From: Acidobacteriota bacterium
Lineage (GTDB): Bacteria; Acidobacteriota; Vicinamibacteria; Vicinamibacterales; 2-12-FULL-66-21
DNA: 8,480 nt
Assembly (NCBI GenBank): GCA_020200195.1
Contig: JAIVJE010000355.1
Coordinates: forward strand, 1 to 8,480
Direction of reading: 5' to 3'
Shown: positions 5,701 through 8,480 of the stretch, in pieces
Layout: the number at the start of each line of letters is the position of its first letter
Numbering within the stretch: the stretch's first letter is position 1
Position numbers and translations under genes: made by a program
The notes under the pieces: generated by a model
The model's database searches: none
What the model was told of the DNA's origin: nothing
The model's input: only the letters and a program-made list of their open reading frames with translations

Positions 5701-8480
5701 GCTCCCCTGGATGTTCCGCAAGTTCCAGATGGGACCGCTCATCGGCCGCCGCACGTGGGGCGGCCTCGTCGGCATCCTGGGATTCCCTGTGCTCATGGAC
5801 GGGGGATCCATTACGGCACCCAACCTGGCAATCTGGACCCCCGAGGACGGGTGGGTCGTGGAAAACGAGGGGGTTGCGCCGGACATCGAGGTCGAACAGA
5901 CGCCTGCGGACATCATCGCGGGCCGCGATCCGCAGCTCGAAAAGGCGATCGAGGTCGTCATGGCGGAACTGAAGAAGAACCCGCCCGCGAAGCCGAAGCG
6001 GCCACCCCACGCTCAGGACGCGCGCCTCCCCGATGGCCTGTCTGAGATGTCGCTGCCGGGAGACCTTCGGGGAGCGCTCGCGGTGATTGACGACCGCGCG
6101 GCGGCGGATCGCAGCCAGTTCCTCCTCGAATTCATCAGCCGCGCCTACGACACGACGACGGGTGGGAAGACCAATCCGCGCCACACCGTGGTGCGGGCGC
6201 TGCTTGCACATCTCGACCGCTCGAGTCGGCAGAACGAACCGCTCGTCTCCTCGGCGACGACGCTGCCGCTGCCATGGCCCGCGGCCACCTGGACGAACCT
6301 CGTATTTGGCGGCCGCGCGACGCCGCAGACGCTCGTCAGTGCGATCCTCGGATCGCGCAGCGGTGCGCTGCTCTACAACGGTCTCCTGTCGCTCGACGAC
6401 GACACCCGCGCGTGGCTCGCCACACAGCCGGCGCTGATAGAAGAGATCGTTTCAAAACATTCAGCGGCATTCCTGGTCGCGTCGCCGGGCCTGCGCGTCT
6501 CGGGCACGACCGTGCGCGTCCCCGGCGGCGACGCGGCGGCGCCGGCGTGGGAGGCGCTCGTCGAACACCGTGTCAACGAGCCAGCCGACTTTGTGCGCTC
6601 CCTTCTCGCGGACGGAGACGGTCGGCTCGCGTACTTCTTCGGAGCGATGGCGCAACTGACCCTCCCGCAGGTACGGTTCGCGTTGAACCTCGAATCGCGC
6701 GATGCCGCCGATCGGATTGCGGCTGCGCGACGGTTGCACGCCATCTTCAAGGACATGGACCGCAGCTGGAAAATTGATGAGCGGGCGTTCTGGCGGCCTC
6801 TGCGCGACCCTGCGCTTCTGGTCGCCGACCTTCGGGTGGACGAGAATGGCCGGCCGGTATTGCCAGGCACGCGCCAGTTCTGGACGGCGGTATTTGCGGG
6901 TGCCGATCACGGCCGTACGAACACCAGTCGCGATGACGATCCCGTCGCGCTCACCGGCGGCGAACCCGCCGATTTCGCCTGGCTCTGCGAGCAACTCTTC
7001 AGCGGCGAGCGGGGGGAGCAGCGTCGTCGCTATCAGCTGGTGCTGTTCGCCTCACGTAAGGTCGCTCAGGTCACACCGCAAACGGCGCGCGATGCGATCG
7101 ACGCGATTCGCGCGGTAGGCGCGTATCCTGCCCTCGTCGCGGCACTCGAGCGAGCAAAACTCGTCGACCTTGCCGCCTTTGCGAACGCCGCACGTCGGGC
7201 GGAGATACTCTCTGCCATCGAAGACGACGACCGGGCTGTCCGGTCGCTTGCGCAATTCCAAGGCACGTTGGCACTCCTCGCACGCGCGGTCCTCCGAGGG
7301 AGTCTGCCGGCCAGCTCTCTGCCGAACCTCGTGTCCTCGCTCTCCTCGGTCGACGTCAACGAGCGGGGGGACTATGAGGGCCGGCTGGTGCGATGGCTGG
7401 CCGATTGGAACGACGGGCACCAGCGCGCGTCGGCGGCAGCCGGGTCGAATGCCGCGGCGATGTCCGCCGAGTGGCCTGACGTGTACGACGGCGACACCAG
7501 TCGACTGGACCGGGATCTACTCCGTATGCTCGCCGGCCCTCCGGCTCTCGCGCCACGGTTCGTAGACTGGGAGGGCACACGGTATCGACTCGATCTGGCG
7601 GGCGCCGAAGCCACGCGCCTCGCACGGTTGCTTGGCGAGCGTCCTCATCCCTATCTGTCCTCTGCATCGGCACTCGCCGTCAGTGCGGATGCGCTGGGCA
7701 AACCCGGCCTGACTCGCGAGGGGCTGCAGCGTGAAGCCGCCGTTCTCGAGCGCGTGGCGAAGACTGTCGGGTGGGAAGGTACCGAGGGTCGTGAGGCCCG
7801 TGACGCCCCGGACCAGTATCGCGAGGTCGCAGAGTCGCTCGTGCGCGCCGCGCGCGATGGAGACGTGCAGGCCGCATCACGCCTCGCGCCGCCGCTGCGC
7901 GTCCTCGCTGACGGTCTCCTTGGACGTGGCCTCTTGGAGCTCACTTACGCCCTGGCGCTCGGACAGCCGGATCGCGTGGCGATCTCCGCCGCCGATGCTG
8001 CCGGCCGGCACGACTTCGGCCTCCGATCGAGAGTCGCGGATCGCGGCGGCGCCTGGCGCCTTCCGGCGCCTGGCGTCAACGGCATCCAGAGCTGGCACGT
8101 CACCGGTTCACTCCTGGGCCTGGATGTGAAGCTCGCCGACTTCTCGCTCAGGCGCGTGTCGGCGCGGCCTCCTTCGAGAAAGCCCGCGCTGAATGATGAG
8201 GACCGTCGGGTGTTGATTGAGGCGGTAGCGCTGGTCGATCCGGTGGCACTCACCGATGAGGATCGCGACGCCATCGTCGAGGCGATTCGAAAGGGACGCG
8301 CACGGATCGCCGCCGTACGAACCTCGCTCGACGCTGTTGCACTCGCTGACGAGATCCGCCTGAGTCCCGCACGCCGCACCTTGTTGCCGTGGATCGTCGC
8401 ACATGAACCAGACCGCGTAGCTGCCTTCCTGTCGCCGCTCGAGCTCCTCTGGCTCGGACTCGACAGGACACCGGTGAGTC
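2720..8480 (+). CDS. Secreted tricorn-like S41 protease fused in frame to a large region of unknown function (3' end outside window)
   Basis: The N-terminal ~1095 residues are a full tricorn-family serine protease, which in characterised members cuts oligopeptides inside a propeller-gated chamber. Residues 1-23 form a likely Sec signal peptide (Lys2, hydrophobic core 5-19), so it should act outside the cytoplasm, unlike archaeal tricorn. A first propeller (about 30-310) opens with YAGDLW and contains GNTDVYVVP; a second spans about 320-690 and is interrupted by a Pro/Glu/Lys-rich linker (541-594). Then come a C1 helical region (about 700-767), a PDZ-like domain (about 785-880) and the catalytic S41 domain (about 885-1080). 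By motif and spacing, the active site is His767 (in SVGHH), Ser990 (in TAGSGGD) and Glu1050 (in VENEGV), with NGGG at 940-943 matching the oxyanion region. The usual tricorn tail KPKRPP ends at residue 1096, where a stop is expected. Instead the frame stays open to the window edge. The protease call is firm; whether the fusion is real is uncertain. Confidence 0.9.
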   Translation, partial: MKSTLTLILVSAALVGMGARPAARVDVADTRLLSQPATSGTHVAFIYAGDLWTARLDGNDVRRLTTDDGLESSPAFSPDGVRIAFSAQYEGNTDVYVVPTQGGVPVRLTWHPGSDLVQGFTADGQRVLFTSARAVFTNRFTQLFTVPVSGGVEEPLPIPNAARAAYSPDGRRIAYNPLGPAFLQWKQYRGGRTSRIWLYETRNHAVENIPQPSERANDTDPMWIGQTVYFRSDRNGEFNLFSYDTTSKAITQLTRHVDFPVLSASAGGGRIVYEQAGRLHVLDAGSAASHALRIGIPADLRETRPRFVKGTRYIRNAALSPTGARAAFEFRGEIVTVPAEKGDTRNLTGTPGAHERSPAWSSDGKQIAYFSDASGEYALHVASQDGKGEARVFKVEGAGFYRAPIWSPDSQKIAYIDNSQSVYWIDLKTGVSKKVATQHTYSPIDDMQHAWSPDSKWIAYTVDTQPLSRAIHAYSIEQQKSFPITDGLSEVSEPVFDRNGKYLYFFGSTDAGPVRDWFAQSGADMRATRSIYLAVLRKDLPSPLARESDEEKGPKPEKDTEGSGSGAPGSDAAGKDEPKDQTSKPETPAPKPETFRLDVGDIQYRILDLPVPAADLSNLQTGTAGLVYYLKTADEKTSLQRYDLNTRKNETVLAEAADYVVSGDGKKLLYRAGSNWSIVATTKKVEPNEGRIAADAIEVKIDPRAEWTQIFNEAWRINRDYFYAPNMHGVDWKAERDKYAEFIPHVATRADLNRLLQWMSSELSVGHHNVGGGDALTEPKIVPGGLLGADYAVENGRYRFKKVYGGLNWNPQLRAPLTEPGVNVKTGEYLLAVGGKDLRPPTSIYSLFENTSGKIIEISVGPNPDGSKSRIVQVVPIANEAALRNRDWVEGNLRKVDAATGGRVAYVYVPNTAGAGHSYFKRYFFPQSHKDAVIVDERFNGGGSVADYYIDILRRPFISYWAMRYGADLKTPTASIQGPKAMIIDETAGSGGDLLPWMFRKFQMGPLIGRRTWGGLVGILGFPVLMDGGSITAPNLAIWTPEDGWVVENEGVAPDIEVEQTPADIIAGRDPQLEKAIEVVMAELKKNPPAKPKRPPHAQDARLPDGLSEMSLPGDLRGALAVIDDRAAADRSQFLLEFISRAYDTTTGGKTNPRHTVVRALLAHLDRSSRQNEPLVSSATTLPLPWPAATWTNLVFGGRATPQTLVSAILGSRSGALLYNGLLSLDDDTRAWLATQPALIEEIVSKHSAAFLVASPGLRVSGTTVRVPGGDAAAPAWEALVEHRVNEPADFVRSLLADGDGRLAYFFGAMAQLTLPQVRFALNLESRDAADRIAAARRLHAIFKDMDRSWKIDERAFWRPLRDPALLVADLRVDENGRPVLPGTRQFWTAVFAGADHGRTNTSRDDDPVALTGGEPADFAWLCEQLFSGERGEQRRRYQLVLFASRKVAQVTPQTARDAIDAIRAVGAYPALVAALERAKLVDLAAFANAARRAEILSAIEDDDRAVRSLAQFQGTLALLARAVLRGSLPASSLPNLVSSLSSVDVNERGDYEGRLVRWLADWNDGHQRASAAAGSNAAAMSAEWPDVYDGDTSRLDRDLLRMLAGPPALAPRFVDWEGTRYRLDLAGAEATRLARLLGERPHPYLSSASALAVSADALGKPGLTREGLQREAAVLERVAKTVGWEGTEGREARDAPDQYREVAESLVRAARDGDVQAASRLAPPLRVLADGLLGRGLLELTYALALGQPDRVAISAADAAGRHDFGLRSRVADRGGAWRLPAPGVNGIQSWHVTGSLLGLDVKLADFSLRRVSARPPSRKPALNDEDRRVLIEAVALVDPVALTDEDRDAIVEAIRKGRARIAAVRTSLDAVALADEIRLSPARRTLLPWIVAHEPDRVAAFLSPLELLWLGLDRTPVS
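4340..4501 (+). other. Low-complexity charged linker inside the second tricorn propeller
   Basis: Residues 541-594 of the tricorn-like protein are almost entirely Asp, Glu, Lys, Pro, Ser and Gly, and end in the near-repeat KPETPAPKPET. The flanks are ordinary propeller strand sequence, with FRLDV resuming at 595. It should be a disordered surface loop. Comparable acidic/lysine-rich insertions are, from memory, common in bacterial tricorn homologues, so it is probably a family trait rather than a recent insertion. Confidence 0.7.
6014..8480 (+). other. C-terminal region of unknown function, possibly a separate downstream gene
   Basis: This stretch encodes about 822 residues in the same frame as the protease, with no stop, and continues past the window. 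I do not recognise a named domain. The sequence is rich in Leu, Ala, Arg and Asp with amphipathic patterns that suggest many alpha-helices. It has no obvious signal peptide, transmembrane helix, nucleotide-binding or metal-binding motif. Notable segments are LLSLDDDTRAWLA, a Tyr/Trp-containing stretch ending GDYEGRLVRWLADW, and a WHVTGSLLGLDVKLADF segment near the end. A short helical repeat occurs at 8192 and 8252: NDEDRRVLIEAV and TDEDRDAIVEAI, exactly 20 residues apart. Codon use looks like that of a genuine GC-rich gene throughout. If it is a separate gene, likely starts are ATG 6047 or GTG 6083. It resembles, from memory only, conserved hypothetical proteins of Acidobacteriota. Confidence 0.65.
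6069..6085 (+). promoter_or_regulatory. Candidate internal ribosome binding site and GTG start
   Basis: GGGGAG at 6069-6074 lies 8 bases before an in-frame GTG at 6083, which would start a protein MIDDRAAADRSQF. An ATG at 6047 is also in frame (MSLPGDLRGAL) but lacks a purine-rich Shine-Dalgarno sequence. Either could start an independent product of the downstream region. In GC-rich coding DNA such a motif can occur by chance, so this is only a candidate. Confidence 0.25.

Noticed and set aside
8047..8075. 12-base direct repeat CGGCGCCTGGCG at 8047 and 8064 with three GGCGCC palindromes
   Set aside because: It sits inside coding sequence, is short, and arises easily from Gly/Ala/Arg/Pro codons in GC-rich DNA. 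No mobile element or regulatory context is seen.
1..8480. tRNA, rRNA, CRISPR array, insertion sequence or defence system
   Set aside because: Both strands were read for cloverleaf-like segments, regularly spaced repeats, terminal inverted repeats and transposase motifs; none was found, and coding sequence fills nearly all of the window.

Overview
This is a high-GC, protein-dense window that reads entirely on the + strand. Two long open frames cover almost all of it: the 3' part of a membrane Ser/Thr protein kinase with a beta-propeller sensor (1-2550), and a very long frame starting at 2720 that is still open at the last base (8480). The combination of Hanks-type kinase fused to WD40-like/TolB-type propeller, a secreted tricorn-family protease, and GC-rich third positions fits an Acidobacteriota genome, perhaps of the Vicinamibacteria type. 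That assignment is inference from gene content and was not checked against a database.

Layout: (1) 1-2550, kinase domain without its N-terminal glycine loop (outside the window), one transmembrane helix, then about twelve SPDG-type propeller blades. (2) 2551-2719, a 169-base gap with one GC-rich hairpin, a Shine-Dalgarno-like AGAAGG just before the next start, and no convincing promoter. (3) 2720 to about 6013, a complete tricorn-like S41 protease: signal peptide, two propellers with a charged linker, C1 helical region, PDZ-like domain, and catalytic domain with His767, Ser990 and Glu1050. (4) 6014-8480, the same frame continues without any stop into more than 800 residues of a mostly helical protein that I do not recognise and that runs off the window.

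The kinase probably senses something outside the membrane through its propeller and signals by phosphorylation in the cytoplasm. The protease probably trims oligopeptides in the periplasm or outside the cell. The shared orientation and short gap allow co-expression, but nothing in the sequence proves a functional link.

The main unusual point is the missing stop after the tricorn domain. Either this organism makes a giant protease fusion, or a single stop-codon change (natural, or a sequencing error) has joined two adjacent genes. A candidate internal start with a Shine-Dalgarno-like sequence sits at the junction.
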